Shown here piece after piece: positions 48,810 to 61,983 of a DNA stretch of 64,000 nucleotides. The DNA lies in assembly GCF_022539665.2 (NCBI RefSeq), contig NC_081339.1, positions 3,466,517-3,530,516 on the forward strand, in the 5' to 3' direction. The position numbers were made by a program, and so were the translations under genes. This stretch comes from Daphnia carinata (Eukaryota > Arthropoda > Branchiopoda > Diplostraca > Daphniidae). The stretch's first letter is position 1; every line of letters starts with the position of its first letter. Below the pieces are notes generated by a model. The model ran no database searches, was not told the DNA's origin, and saw only the letters and a program-made list of their open reading frames with translations.

Positions 48810-50278
48810 ATGTATAAGCCCGTCCCACAAGTACAATCCAGCAATGAAGGTGAAGATTCTGAGAGTGAGTTGTTTAATTCGTCGACCCTTAACTTGGAAG
48901 AAAAGTCTCCCCAGTATGGTACGTACAAACAAGCTCTGTAACAAATTTAGAAACTTAAATATGACAGTTGCTTCTCTTACCTAGAACGTTCAAGGGGAGT
49001 TTCCCCTCAACAGCAAATGGAGCAGCCTCCCATGTCAAGAGGAAGAAAAATTGCCCTGGCATTTTCAATAATTAACTGCATTGTATTCATTATCCTGTTT
49101 CTGTGGATTCTGCCCTGTGATTTTGACACATGTAAAGCTACACCTGATGTGAAAACCAAAGATTGGGAAGTGAAACTTGTTGGGAAAGGTAATCATAGTT
49201 AAAAATTATACAAAATGAGATGTAAAGTTGAAATTTGTTCTTTACCCATAGGAGTGCAGGCTATGGCAATGGCATCTTCACCAACAAGCAGATTAAAGGA
49301 AATGGTGATTTTGCTAAGCAGTGAAACTAGTCACTTAGCTTCTACTCCCTATTGCTTCAGTAATGAATCCAATTCTTTGCTTGGCATTCGTGCTGCAGAT
49401 GGAAAATTAGTTTGGGAGAAAAATTTCACAGATGCAATTCAGTACATCAATTGTTCCCTAATTGATGTCAATAATGATGGTGTTGATGACTGCCTATTGT
49501 TTCCTGTAGCAAAGAGTCTCTCATCGTTGAACTCGCTAACTGGTATCTAGAATGTAATGTGATTCAAAATTTCTGTGTAACCAATAATGATTTTGACTTT
49601 GCAGGAGATGTAATATGGGAATTCCATTTTCCTCCATATGATCTTAAAACAAAAGAAGATTCTGGCTTACAAGTGCTTGATATCGATGCATTAGCTGATC
49701 TCGATAATGATACCATTCCAGATCTTGCCATCATAACAAGTGATTCGAAGATGAAACTTTTCATTGGCCTATCGGGCAGAAATGGAGAATTACTTTGGCG
49801 ATTCCCTTTAAATACAAGCTGTATAGCAATCGGCCATTCGATTTCTATTACATACGTTATGTCTAATCCTTGTCTGAAAGAGCCTCCAGGTAATCGAATT
49901 AATGATGGAATATTATTCTCATTTTAACGATCACGTTATTTTTATTTTATTTTTCCATTTCATTCAGATTTTGATAGGAAGAACATAACTGGCCGATTTC
50001 TGGCATATGGACGATCATCCTCGCCAACGAATCTTCCTCCATGTCTGAAATGTGATGCGCTCACCAATGGAATTCCCAAAACACGATGTAAATATCTTTC
50101 ACCTTATATGTTACCAAGGACACGTAATCTATGATACGTCGTAAAAATTTATAACTTTGTTTTCGTTTGCTTTCTTTTAGATTTATTTCATCGAAGCGCG
50201 AATGATTTCTTAGTTAGAGCTGTGGTTGACTGCTCTACCTTAGGAACCACTGTGAAAAAGACAATTCTTGATATTTAG
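48810..50278 (+). CDS. FAM234-like type II membrane protein with FG-GAP repeats
   Basis: Single-pass membrane protein of about 405 residues resembling FAM234A/B (ITFG3 family). The start ATG is at 48810 (MYKPVPQVQSSNEGEDSE). Exons are about 48810-48917, 48985-49188, 49252-49541, 49605-49889, 49968-50090 and 50181-50278. The N-terminal cytoplasmic region is acidic and Ser-rich. One membrane segment follows (IALAFSIINCIVFIILFLWI), and then the family's Cys-containing LPCDFDTC. The extracellular part has calcium-binding-like FG-GAP motifs DVNNDGVDDCLLF and DLDNDTIPDLAII, each followed by PQQ-like strands (GADGKLVWEKNF-type and GRNGELLWRFPL). The family is usually about 550-600 residues. This reading stops at TAG 50276-50278 soon after LFHRSANDFLVRAVVDC, so the C-terminal third is absent or an exon is missed. 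Function is unknown. Confidence 0.72.
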
Positions 50279-51719
50279 TACTAAATCTCTTGGGGTTGAA
50301 ATTTCGCAGATTTTTTTCTATTTTCGTTGTGGGTGTCTGTGGGGGAGGTGCCCCAGATTCTCAAAGTTTCATCCCTCCACTGAAACGTAACCGGTAAAAG
50401 TCAGATATTCATTATTTAAGGAAACTTCATTTGAGATCCCCCCTTCCCATGCTGATGCTAGTCTTTAAGCTTTTTTCCGTTTAATAAAAGATAGAAAATT
50501 CCGGATTTCTATCTGCTTTTCACACTTCTACGAAAAACTGTCGTCGAAGCCTCGAGCAGAGCGAGTTGAGTGTAATAGTAACTCATCGGTTTAACCCGCA
50601 ATGACAACAGTTCCTGCACGCAGTTGTGTTGATCTGACATTGGTTGTTACCTAGTAACAAAAGTGCATCTCGCAGTAGCTGCACGAAGCTGTATCCGAGG
50701 GACTGGAACGTAAAACTTATTTATTTGTTTGTTTTAATCTACTAAAATTTGATAGGCCGTATGACCGAATACTAACGAATTCTTTGTAAGACCCGGTTGT
50801 AGGACGTAAACAACAAGCAAGAAACGGATATAATGGTGGTAGGTTTCCAATCTGTTGCTCTATTTTCCGTTATTTACATAACATTTTGCTAACATAACCT
50901 TTAAAACTAAACTTTATTATTCAGATTTTTAGAGAGGTGACAAGGTTCGACACTCCATTAACTTTGTTCGTTTTTTGACACGAAAATGTCACACCAATTC
51001 CCGGTTGAAGAAGTAGGGTAACAAGAGAACGTCTCCGATGACTCTAGCTTTCTGTTTCACAATATTGATCAGCAAAGCCAGAACTAGATTCATTTGAGCA
51101 AAGTGGGAATAAGTTATATGATCCTGGCGGTTCGGTGGTTGGAAACACGAGAAGGACGAACAGCAATTTGGAACTGATGACTCGGTAGAATTGTTCTTGG
51201 CCTTGGCTTGAATCATTTGTGCTGTCGCGATTTTATTGGAACCCATTGGACATCATTGGTGGTCGAAATCCTTAGCTTTTAAAAACTTTTACGGAAATCG
51301 CACAAATGTAAGCAAAAATTTTATTCTTTAAGTGATTCGAATTTCTTTAACCCTTTTTGCCACTTATTGAAGGGCGCCATATTGGTGAGTGGGCGATTTC
51401 GTTCTGGTGTATGTGCTGGTGGAAGCAAAACTTGTTGCTGCTCATTTCGCGTCGCCGCCGTCGATGTCTCCGCTTATTCCATTGACGATCTACATCCTCT
51501 CTTTGTCTTACATGTTGGGATAGTTCCCGGATCAAATGGTAGTACACCCTACCACCTGAACGAGGTATTCTCACTTGTATATCACCTTTCCTGTATATTC
51601 TGCTGACAAGATCTTAGGTATTAGTAAATGAACCTTACAATACTGCTTCTGCGATAGCAAGCAGCACGTCAGCCGGAAGATTAACGTCTTCAACAATTTA
51701 ATCTTTTAGGTACCAAATT
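50279..51719. other. Intergenic or 5' part of receptor kinase gene
   Basis: About 1.4 kb. The receptor kinase that follows must have at least one upstream exon (signal peptide) that I could not pin down, and it may lie here. No repeat or RNA gene can be supported. Confidence 0.35.
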
Positions 51720-54538
<2,819 letters not shown>

Positions 54539-56240
54539 TTTCTTACTTGCGCTCTATCAAACTAAGAAATATTCTCATGGGGCCCAGATTATCAATTTAG
54601 TGGCGTTTAAGGATAGTGATAATCCTGCAGTTTAACTACATAACCTAATGTAGTTTATGTGGCATTATCGTGTTAATGTCTGATAGCCCATTACCTGATC
54701 GTTGTCGGTAAGCGTTCGACCCTTTTGTAATTTATGGCGCATGTTTCCATGATCGCCGACTAAGTTGAATTTTGTGACGTCTATTTAAACTTTTTGTCGT
54801 TACGTATCCTCTCCGAACCGGTGTGAACTTTGTAACTTCGTCTACATCTCGTTCTGATCACAGGGTACGGTGTAGGGACGGTGTTTGAATAAAAACGTAA
54901 ACTTTTTTTGATCAGTGAACACGTCGGCACCGCATAGGTTTAGTAGCTATACAAAACAAATGTTTAAAAAAATTTTATTTTTGGGTTCATAGAGGATGTG
55001 AGGCCATCAGCTTTGTCAAGCATTTCATCCATGAAAAACAAAGGTGCGTTCCATTACTTCCATTTAGTATTCGAATTGGGTGTAACCTTTGTGTTGGAAG
55101 TTGTATAAATTAACAATCCGCACTGGTAGGGACGCACGTTGTGGGTAAGAGGGCTAGTCATGCACAAACAAGGGTTCGTCAAAAAAAAATTTTTTCAATA
55201 TAACTTTCTCTTTTGAAGTTGCGTCTTCGAAACCAACATTAACGCACTCTTCTTTCTTTTTCGTAGGTTTTGTTCTTTTTCCGCTTGAATTTACCTGTTA
55301 CGCTACTAAAACAAAGCAGTGCAAACTTGAGAGCTTTATTTTTTTATTTAACATGAGAGGAAGTCTCGAACGAGAGACGTTTGTTTGGCAACGACTAAGG
55401 TACAATTTTTCCAGCCACTGAAGTGTGATAAATCGTTTCTAAACAACTGTTTTGTGCTCACAAACACTTGTGTAAGCGTAAACAATTGTAGCACAGGTTT
55501 TGGGTCCGCTTTCTACATCGCAGTTTTTTTCTCTCTTGGAGTACAATTTGCTAAAGGCCTGAGTGCTTCACTTTGGCTCATCAAATAATTCAATACTGAA
55601 TAGTGCATGTCGTTATTTTGATAGCAGGTGCACCTGTTTATTGAGTTCTTCTATCTACTGACAACCCGACCTTTTTTTGTCTCACAATCAACGTCGTGAT
55701 AGTAGGTTTTTAACAAAGAGATTGTATCCTTCGGCTGTCCGCAGACTTCCAAACAAAGGAAGTTGACTTACGTGAATTAGTAATAGTTCGCCTCATGTCA
55801 CCACAATTTCCGACGTAAGAAATTCCATGACTAATCAGCAAAAACATTGACAGTTTGGCCTACACTCCTTCTAGTGCTAACCAGCCGTAGTGTTTTAGAT
55901 GGTATCGTATCCGATGAAATAAAAAAAAATGTATTTACTTCCATAACCAATTTTCTATTGAAACAAAAAAGGATGAGGTAAAATTTTGGCTGCCTACTTC
56001 GATACGATTTTTCATCCGGGAGCGTTGCAGCAGTTTCCGCGCCGCCGCCGGTAACATCCGAATGCCCAGATCTCGCCTATAAAGGGATTTATAGGACCTG
56101 TTGCTGAAGAAGGATTCAATTGGTAGCCAACCTACACTGAGTCGTGATTTGATTTCATATCTCACCTGAGTTACTACCAGCCGACACTAAAAAAAAAAAA
56201 AAACTTACACCTTTTTAAAATTTTCAAAAATAATTACTCA
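54539..56240. other. Intergenic between receptor kinase and its truncated paralogue
   Basis: About 1.7 kb. It starts with the receptor-kinase 3' UTR (AATAAA at 54888-54893). The rest is AT-rich with small ORFs only and may include an unseen first exon of the truncated paralogue. Confidence 0.4.
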
Positions 56241-56946
56241 ATGAAAGGTGCACCTGACTGTCTATCGGCTCGATGTGGAATAGATGCCGGTTGCAGGAGA
56301 GAATCAGACGGCTCGTTCATCTGTATTTGCACCCATGATTTAAGCCTTGAAAATCCTGACAAGCCCTGCCCGCGGAACGTTGGTAAGTAACTTGTTTATG
56401 GTTTGATGTGATCTGTTTGCCGAAATCATGGTTTTCAAAAATTTGCCTACAATTAAAAAGGAAGCGAACGAAAACCAGGTGAGAAGGTCATCAAAAATAG
56501 GGGTTAAAACCTTAGGTCCTCTCGCTTCTGGATCACCAACCGCTTATGTTGTCTGCATTTATAATTTTTGCATCGCAAAGAAGCTGACAACTGACTTATG
56601 CTAAATTTGTTTTACCTAGTGAGTTTAAACAGTTCCCAATTTCCTGGCAATAATAAGGCACGTGTGACCATCCACCGAAATGTGTTACGCGATGAACATA
56701 AACTATTGAATAGCATCTTTAAGGTAAAATTTATGTTAACAAGGCTTTGGCAAAGCGGCCTGTTTAAAAAAAAAAAATGCATTTCAGGCATCTTCAACGG
56801 AGACGCCTGATATTAAACAAGGCTACACTGATGTAAAATCTGTGATCTTAGTTTACATCACGCCCATAGTTATCGCCATATCGCTGATTGGATTGGCAAT
56901 GCTTTCAATCCGGTTAATCCGTTGGATATATAATTTATTTTACTAA
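56241..56946 (+). CDS. Kinase-less tandem paralogue of the receptor kinase (ectodomain + TM)
   Basis: Three exons: about 56241-56390, 56611-56724 and 56789-56946. They encode about 137 residues that parallel exons 1-3 of the upstream receptor, with the same splice phases (1, then 0). The EGF-like module is kept (MKGAPDCLSARCGIDAGC and GSFICICTHD) with all six matching Cys except the exon-edge one before the ATG. The linker keeps LPG/FPG..K..VTIHR, and the TM segment ends in the same LIGLAMLSIRLIRWI. A stop codon (56944-56946) then falls immediately after the membrane, so there is no kinase domain. No kinase remnants were seen downstream. The start at 56241 is the first in-frame Met, but a signal-peptide exon may lie upstream; otherwise the TM could act as a signal anchor with the N terminus outside. 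It may be a decoy, a co-receptor, or a decaying duplicate; the intact frame and conserved splice sites favour expression. Confidence 0.68.
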
Positions 56947-57359
56947 CCTTTTTCACCTTTGTATTCAAGCTTTTAACTTCTGATTGTGCTAGATATTTCC
57001 TTGTTTGAACTCCTTGAATCTTCATTCAACAAGCAAAGCTTTATGACAACTGTTTGTGACAAGTTCTTGTTGAAAGGAGATTGAAGATATAAGATTGTCA
57101 TGTAGCAGATGTCTTTTTTAAGTATGAAAAGCCATCTCCTAGAATAGCACTCCTTAACTTCAGTCAGTTTCAACATTATGATACTAGTAATTGAGGAAAT
57201 CACACGATCTAGTTTTTGTTTCCCAACTTGTGCCATTTTGACACCCCAACCATACTTTTGTCTCTTTTTTATAAAATAACGTGGTTCTCGAATCTGACTT
57301 GTTTACATCTGTTACGCAGGACATATAAGAAAAACTTTTCTGATAGTCGCCTCATCTTT
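56947..57359. other. Intergenic, no supported gene
   Basis: About 410 bp of AT-rich sequence between the truncated receptor and a GC-rich minisatellite. Nothing recognisable. Confidence 0.4.
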
Positions 57360-57665
57360 GCCTTTGCCTTTGCCATTGTCCCGTCTTCGCCTTCGCCATC
57401 GTTTCGCCGCCGTCTTCGCCATCGTTTCGCCGCCGTCTTCGCCTTCGCCCTCGTCTCGCCGCCGTCTTCGCCTTCGCCCTCGTCTCGCCGCCGTCTTCGC
57501 CTTCGCCCTCGTCTCGCCGCCGTCTTCGCCTTCGCCTTCGCCCTCGTCTCGCCGCCGTCTTCGCCTTCGCCTTCGCCCTCGTCTCGCCGCCGTCTTCGCC
57601 TTCGCCTTCGCCCTCGTCTCGCCGCCGTCTTCGCCTTCGCCTTCGCCCTCGCCCTCGCCTTCGCC
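57360..57665. repeat. GC-rich minisatellite
   Basis: Tandem array built from CTTCGC/CCTTCG hexamers and the core CTCGTCTCGCCGCCGT, in units of about 29-36 bp with length variation from extra CTTCGC hexamers. At least seven cores are visible. The array is open in several frames on both strands, so the long Arg/Pro/Ser/Phe-like and Glu/Gly/Lys-like ORFs across it are not evidence of a gene. Confidence 0.92.
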
Positions 57666-57705
57666 TTGGTATTGTTTTATATTGTTTTGCATGTTAGTGT
57701 ATAAG

Positions 57706-58053
57706 TTAACTCGTTGGCTGCCACGCCGTTGGCTCCCATTTTTTTTTGGTAGTTGTAGGGACTTGGGCGCTGTTCTCCTCATGGCCATGGGGGGGGGCAG
57801 TCGCCACTGCCTAGGGCGCCTAATGGCATAAAGCCATTAGGCGCCCTAGGCAATGCACCATTAGGGACTTCTCTTTGTCGGCACGGTGAGAGATATCCTG
57901 GGGTGTGCATTCCCAGAATGGACTCTTTCACCGTGCCAGCCCGGGCTTGTCTTCGGACAAGCCCCACCTTGGTCGGGGATCCTTCGGACCCGACATGTAG
58001 CGAGTGTAGTTGAAGCAACCTACGGTTGCACGGCGTGGCAGCCAACAAGTTAA
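57706..58053. mobile_element. ~340 bp MITE with TTAA target-site duplication
   Basis: Terminal inverted repeats CTCGTTGGCTGCCACGCCGT (57710 on) and ACGGCGTGGCAGCCAACAAG (ending 58049) match at 19 of 20 positions. TTAA flanks the element on both sides (57706-57709 and 58050-58053), the target duplication typical of piggyBac-type transposons. No transposase is encoded. The inside is rich in strong hairpins: a perfect 19-bp stem with loop ATAAA (57809-57851), GGGCTTGTC-TTCG-GACAAGCCC (57943-57964), and a second TTCG-loop stem at about 57972-57994. Superfamily assignment is inferred from the TTAA only. Confidence 0.8.
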
Positions 58054-58064
58054 TTTAGTTAAGT

Positions 58065-58092
58065 ATTTGTATGTATGTATGTATGTATTTTT
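58065..58092. repeat. (GTAT)n microsatellite
   Basis: About five to six GTAT tetranucleotides just downstream of the MITE. Confidence 0.85.
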
Positions 58093-58494
58093 GTGTGCAT
58101 TTCAATGTTTATGTATTTTGTTGTAAAACAGTGGTGAAATTGTTGGGAGGTGGTGGGACAATCAACAGTTTCAAATTTAATTTTCCTGGTTTCGTATTTC
58201 ATTTTACTATATAAACTGTTTCTAACTAATGAAAGTTGGTAAAGTAATGAAATAGCACCTACCAGTTTTACTGATTCTCCAGCCGTCAAAAGTGTAAGTG
58301 CACATCCGTTTTGCAATGAAAAAGACATTTCGTTAACATCTTAAAAAAAAAAAAAAAAAAGACCTTCACAATGTGACAGATTGACTATCCAATAGGGAAC
58401 AAGTACAAGTTCCAAATCATCTGGAACTTCTGTTTCTTGTGTGCAGGATAGTAATTTAACAACACGACAGTGATACTGGATATTTTTTATTACA

Positions 58495-58910
58495 CTAACA
58501 CAGAACATTAATGGCATTTGTTTCTGTCCCAGGATGATTTCTGCGACCACCACTGCATGCCAGGTAAATCCCAAGGACCTAAAACAATAGTAACGAAACT
58601 AAAACAGTTAACAAATATTAACATCATCTAACACTACCTTATATAAACTGGATAAGGACAAGGAGAACTGGATTAAGAGGTCCAGGTTGTGAAAACAAAT
58701 GCAAAGAATTGTCTTCTTTATGTAGCACCTCTGGTGCGAAAGGGATGGATTTGGTAATGGAGATCAAAAACGTGCTGGCTAAGCCAAGCAATGCTCCTCC
58801 TTTGAAATAATTTAGAATATGTTACACAATAGTTTATGAACGAGTAGCTGCCGTAATACCGTTAAGAACTTACCTTTACCTTTAAGCGCAGATTCAACCC
58901 ACAAAATCCA
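58495..58910 (-). CDS. Possible small membrane protein gene (weak)
   Basis: On the minus strand three exon-like pieces join in frame: about 58910-58877 (ILWVESALKGKG), 58803-58639 (GALLGLASTFLISITKSIPF then LFSQPGPLNPVLLVLIQFIY) and 58578-58495 (VLGIYLACSGGRRNHPGTET), ending at TAG. AATAAA follows within 15 nt. Two hydrophobic stretches suggest a membrane protein of about 95 residues. No in-frame ATG was found: a stop lies just upstream of the first piece, so the start would need another exon. It may be a pseudogene or noncoding transcript. I do not recognise the family. Confidence 0.3.
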
Positions 58911-59333
58911 GGTTTAGACACGGCGAAATCGACGGTAAAATTTCAAGAAGGAAGACGTTCATTTCATGCTTCCATCCTCAATCCGACGCCACGCGAAATG
59001 AAACAGCTGATAGAAATTTTGGCAGAGCAGCTGACGTGTTAGCTATGAAAACGAATCAGAGTTAGCCACTTCTCCACTAGATGTCTTGAAAAATATGCAT
59101 GACAAAAATTATTTGGCGTGCCTATGGCAATCCGTTTTACATAAAAAAAAAAAAAAAAAAATGGCGGAAAAAAAATAAAAAATCGCACTTTTTTCTTTTT
59201 TTCCGACACGTAGCCATCTACCGCTCAGACTCATTATTACTGGCGTAGGCAATTTCAGTCCATTGGATGCCATTCGCAGTTAGTTCAGTAGCGTGGATGG
59301 AGAATAACGCGTGGCTGGAGGAACAATTGAAAA

Positions 59334-60065
59334 ATGGATAAGATAATACAACAAAAGGATGGTAAGTATGAACATTATTATATTTGTTTTGAATTATTAA
59401 TTATTGTTTATTAGATCAAATTATGGACCTGCAGGCTCAATTATTGCAACAGCACAAAATATTAGATAACAGCAAAGCTAAGGATGGTAAGGCCTAATAC
59501 ATAATGATTCTATTTATTTGCTTTTATTCATTTGTGTTTTGTAGCTCAAATTTTGAGTCTACAAGCTCAGCTAAGGGAAAAGAACAAATTGGAATGGAAC
59601 AGTTTCCAAACAGTGAAGGAGGTTTTTCCAAACTCAAACCTAACTGAACATGAGGATGAATTGGCATTAGGCGAACACAGTCAGGTACCTAAACTTTTCA
59701 AATAAGAATTCAAAATAAGTATAGAATTTTAACAAACAATTATTTATTGTTTAGTTATTCAGTCTACCACCTGACAGTGTGTTAAATTTAAATTCTGTTA
59801 GTGCTGCACAAAAAGAATCGTTAGTAATAAGCCCATGCAGTGAAGGAAGTGAACAATTGTGGGACCGTATTTGGGCCGAAAATGGGTGTGGTACGGAAAC
59901 CAAGATATGGCACAAGTTCAACATGAAACATGGATTAGGTACTTTTCAGTTTTATGTCTATTGAAAAAGTATTTTTAATGCTATTATTTTGCATTCACAG
60001 AATTTAATGGGGGATCAAATCAAGTCTGGAAGTGTTACAGGATGGAAGAGTCAGCCTACAGATGA
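59334..60065 (+). CDS. Small coiled-coil protein, left-arm copy
   Basis: About 160 residues from ATG 59334 (MDKIIQQKD). Exons are about 59334-59361, 59414-59485, 59545-59684, 59757-59937 and 60001-60065, with GT-AG introns. The N-terminal half is a short amphipathic coiled coil with a duplicated motif (QIMDLQAQLLQQ and QILSLQAQLREK, encoded by successive exons). The C-terminal half is mixed and contains EQLWDRIWAENGCGTETKIW followed by HKFNMKHGLEFNGGSNQVWK. The last exon is also open in another frame, and a further conserved ORF follows at about 60122-60322 (LVLINPVQQQSFIVLSQLET), so alternative 3' exons are possible. No known domain is recognised. An almost identical copy sits inverted at 63191-63922. 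Confidence 0.6.
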
Positions 60066-60834
60066 AAAAACACAGAGTGCATTACCATTAAGGTATGAGG
60101 TAAAGTAATAGAGTATGCACATTGTCTAATGAGAAGTACCATCTTGTGTTAATAAATCCAGTACAACAGCAATCCTTTATAGTTCTGTCACAGCTAGAAA
60201 CCTCAAATAATTCTGCTTCTCTGTCTAAAGAACAACTTGTCCTTTACGTTCAGAGTGTTGGGGAAACTGGGTACTTAAATGGCCCTAAAGATGTTTTAAT
60301 TTTGCTGCCATTGCAGAGATGAACATCATACATGGACTCTTTAGGTATGAAAGGATTTTTCTTCAAATAATTTTGAATTTATGACGAAGAATTTCTCCTC
60401 CCATTTGCCAACCAGGTCTAATCTACCAAAAAAAATTTTATCCAATAGGAAAGGATTTTCATGTACTGGGAACACAACTATCAACAATGCAACATTGTAC
60501 AGGTGCTAGTTTATCATTCAAGAGCCTTATACAATGATGTTAATCTGCAATTTGTATGTCCTTCCCCAAGCTTCCACCAGAAGTTGAATCTATGAGTCAT
60601 GTAAGTTACATGATCAACAGTTGATATGTTTAACGGTGTTGTTTTTCTTTTCTCAATATAGGTTAATAGTAACATTGGATCTGAAAAAAATTCTTGGTTG
60701 GGGCAAGACACTGAATAAATTGTATTGATTGGATGGATGACATGACATTTCTATACTTAATTCGGATTCCCCAGACGGTATTTGATATTAAAAAAATTGA
60801 AGTGCATATCTGGGCTCCCTTCTTTTCTGAAGCC

Positions 60835-61145
60835 CCGTTTCCCCTTGACTCGTAATAAGCCCGTAGGGGGTCATGCCCCTACTGTACGGTATATATAAAA
60901 ACAACATATACCGAGGTTTGGAGGGCTCTGGCCGGAAAGGGGACGTGGGGTGCCGCTTAGTCCGATGATGTGTTCACGGAGGGCGATGTGGCTACCCACA
61001 AATCCGAACTAAAGGTTAATCGCTCCTGTAAAAATGTTCCAAATCTTCAGCTCTTCTTCCGGCTTCTCTTAGCCAATCACCGGGTAATCTCCCCGGTGGG
61101 TCAACAAGGCAGTGTCTCCCCCTGCCTGGGTTGACGGCAACTTTT
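60835..61145. other. Hairpin-rich GC segment, conserved in both arms
   Basis: GC-rich stretch inside otherwise AT-rich DNA, almost identical in the mirrored arm (about 62112-62422). Visible stems include GTAGGGG/CCCCTAC (about 60862-60881), ACCGGG/CCCGGT-type pairing (about 61079-61097), and GGGTCAAC...GTTGACGG-type pairing around GGCAGTG...CTGCC (about 61098-61137). A TATATATAAAA string lies at 60889-60899. This could be a structured noncoding RNA or the terminal part of a repeat family. Confidence 0.5.
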
Positions 61146-61387
61146 GAAAGGGCTATTGTGCCTTTTTAAAGTTGCAAAAATAATTGTAATGTGCAGAGAA
61201 TTGTCAATAAATTTTTTTTTTATAAAATTTTTTTGCAAAATTCGTTGCTTTCTTTGTCTGTGTTCACACATTTTATTTAGCTTTCTCAATTCTCGTTTAT
61301 TGTTTATGCCACGTTTAATGGTAAGCATTGTTTCCTGTAAGCATTGTTTCCTGTAAGCATAGTTTATCTTTAAGCATTCAATTATTA

Positions 61388-61456
61388 TCCAGGGATCGAA
61401 CCCTAGATGTTCGGCATTCCGCGCCGATGCTTTACCAATGGGCCATGAATCATATG
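61388..61456 (-). ncRNA. tRNA-like sequence 1 (degenerate)
   Basis: Minus strand. A-box-like TTGGTAAAGCATCGG, then an anticodon-arm-like perfect 5-bp stem TCGGC/GCCGA around the 7-nt loop GCGGAAT, then B-box GGGTTCGATCCC. The loop lacks U33 and the T-loop is one base short if fully paired, and no clean acceptor stem is visible. It therefore looks like a tRNA pseudogene or tRNA-derived repeat. Confidence 0.55.
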
Positions 61457-61564
61457 ATGTTAAGTTGGTTTTTTTCTAGTCACTTGCGGACTTGCATTTA
61501 CACTTTGAATAAAACTGAAATGCAATACTGCAATATTATTTCCTCCATTTAGATGTAGATTTTT

Positions 61565-61634
61565 ATACATCTAGTAAGGTTTGAACCCAGTGTAACAGCT
61601 ATCGCAGCTGAATGCTCTACCACATAGCTATGGA
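61565..61634 (-). ncRNA. tRNA-like sequence 2 (degenerate)
   Basis: Minus strand. A-box-like GTGGTAGAGCATTCAG, a stem CAGC/GCTG around TGCGATA, then B-box GGGTTCAAACC. No convincing 7-bp acceptor stem. Probable tRNA pseudogene or tRNA-derived repeat. Confidence 0.5.
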
Positions 61635-61730
61635 CATTATAAAATCAATACAAAGATAAACATATAGTTGTGAAAGACTGCATAAACATCCTAGACGATA
61701 ACATATGATATGCGATAATTAAAATTTTAG

Positions 61731-61803
61731 ATATATCTCGTGGCTCAATGTTAGAGCATCGGCGTTGCACGCTGAATGTCTGAGGATCGATTCCCATGTC
61801 AGT
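61731..61803 (+). ncRNA. tRNA-like sequence 3 (degenerate, TGC loop)
   Basis: Plus strand. GTGGCTCAATGTTAGAGCAT resembles a D-arm/A-box. A stem TCGGC/GCTGA encloses the loop GTTGCAC, with U33 and a TGC triplet (an alanine-type anticodon). A B-box-like GGATCGATTCCC follows. The acceptor stem is weak, so function as a tRNA is doubtful. Confidence 0.5.
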
Positions 61804-61983
61804 AAAACAATATACAAAATTACTTCAGAAAATATCAAGGTATTACACGTGGTTCCTTGTCTAAGTTCATGAATTCAAAAAGTGTAATAAATAATAATTG
61901 AATACTTACAGATAAACGATATAACGGTGGCAAAAACATTGAAATTGAATTGCGCAACTGAATAAAAAAAAAGTTGATAAATG

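Larger units (their letters stand above)
59257..61275. repeat. Left arm of a large inverted repeat
   Basis: This segment is mirrored, as reverse complement, by about 61984-64000 (positions x and about 123257-x correspond). Most of the arm is nearly identical, with scattered substitutions and single-base indels. Differences cluster in the second exon of the arm gene and near the inner end. The inner boundary is clear: similarity ends after GTGTTCACACATT at about 61275. The outer boundary cannot be seen because the partner arm is cut by the window edge. Confidence 0.95.
61276..61983. other. Spacer of the inverted repeat
   Basis: About 700 bp of single-copy-looking AT-rich DNA between the arms. 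It starts with short direct repeats of a GCATTGTTTCCTGTAA unit (about 61323-61360) and carries three tRNA-like sequences described separately. No supported protein gene. Confidence 0.7.

Noticed and set aside
57216-57788. Long ORFs (about 160 codons) on both strands over the GC-rich tract
   Set aside because: They are translations of the minisatellite in several frames, with no start context, splice signals or non-repeat sequence.
60514-60711. ORF on the opposite strand of the arm (repeated at 62546-62743)
   Set aside because: It is duplicated only because the arm is duplicated; no splice or domain support.
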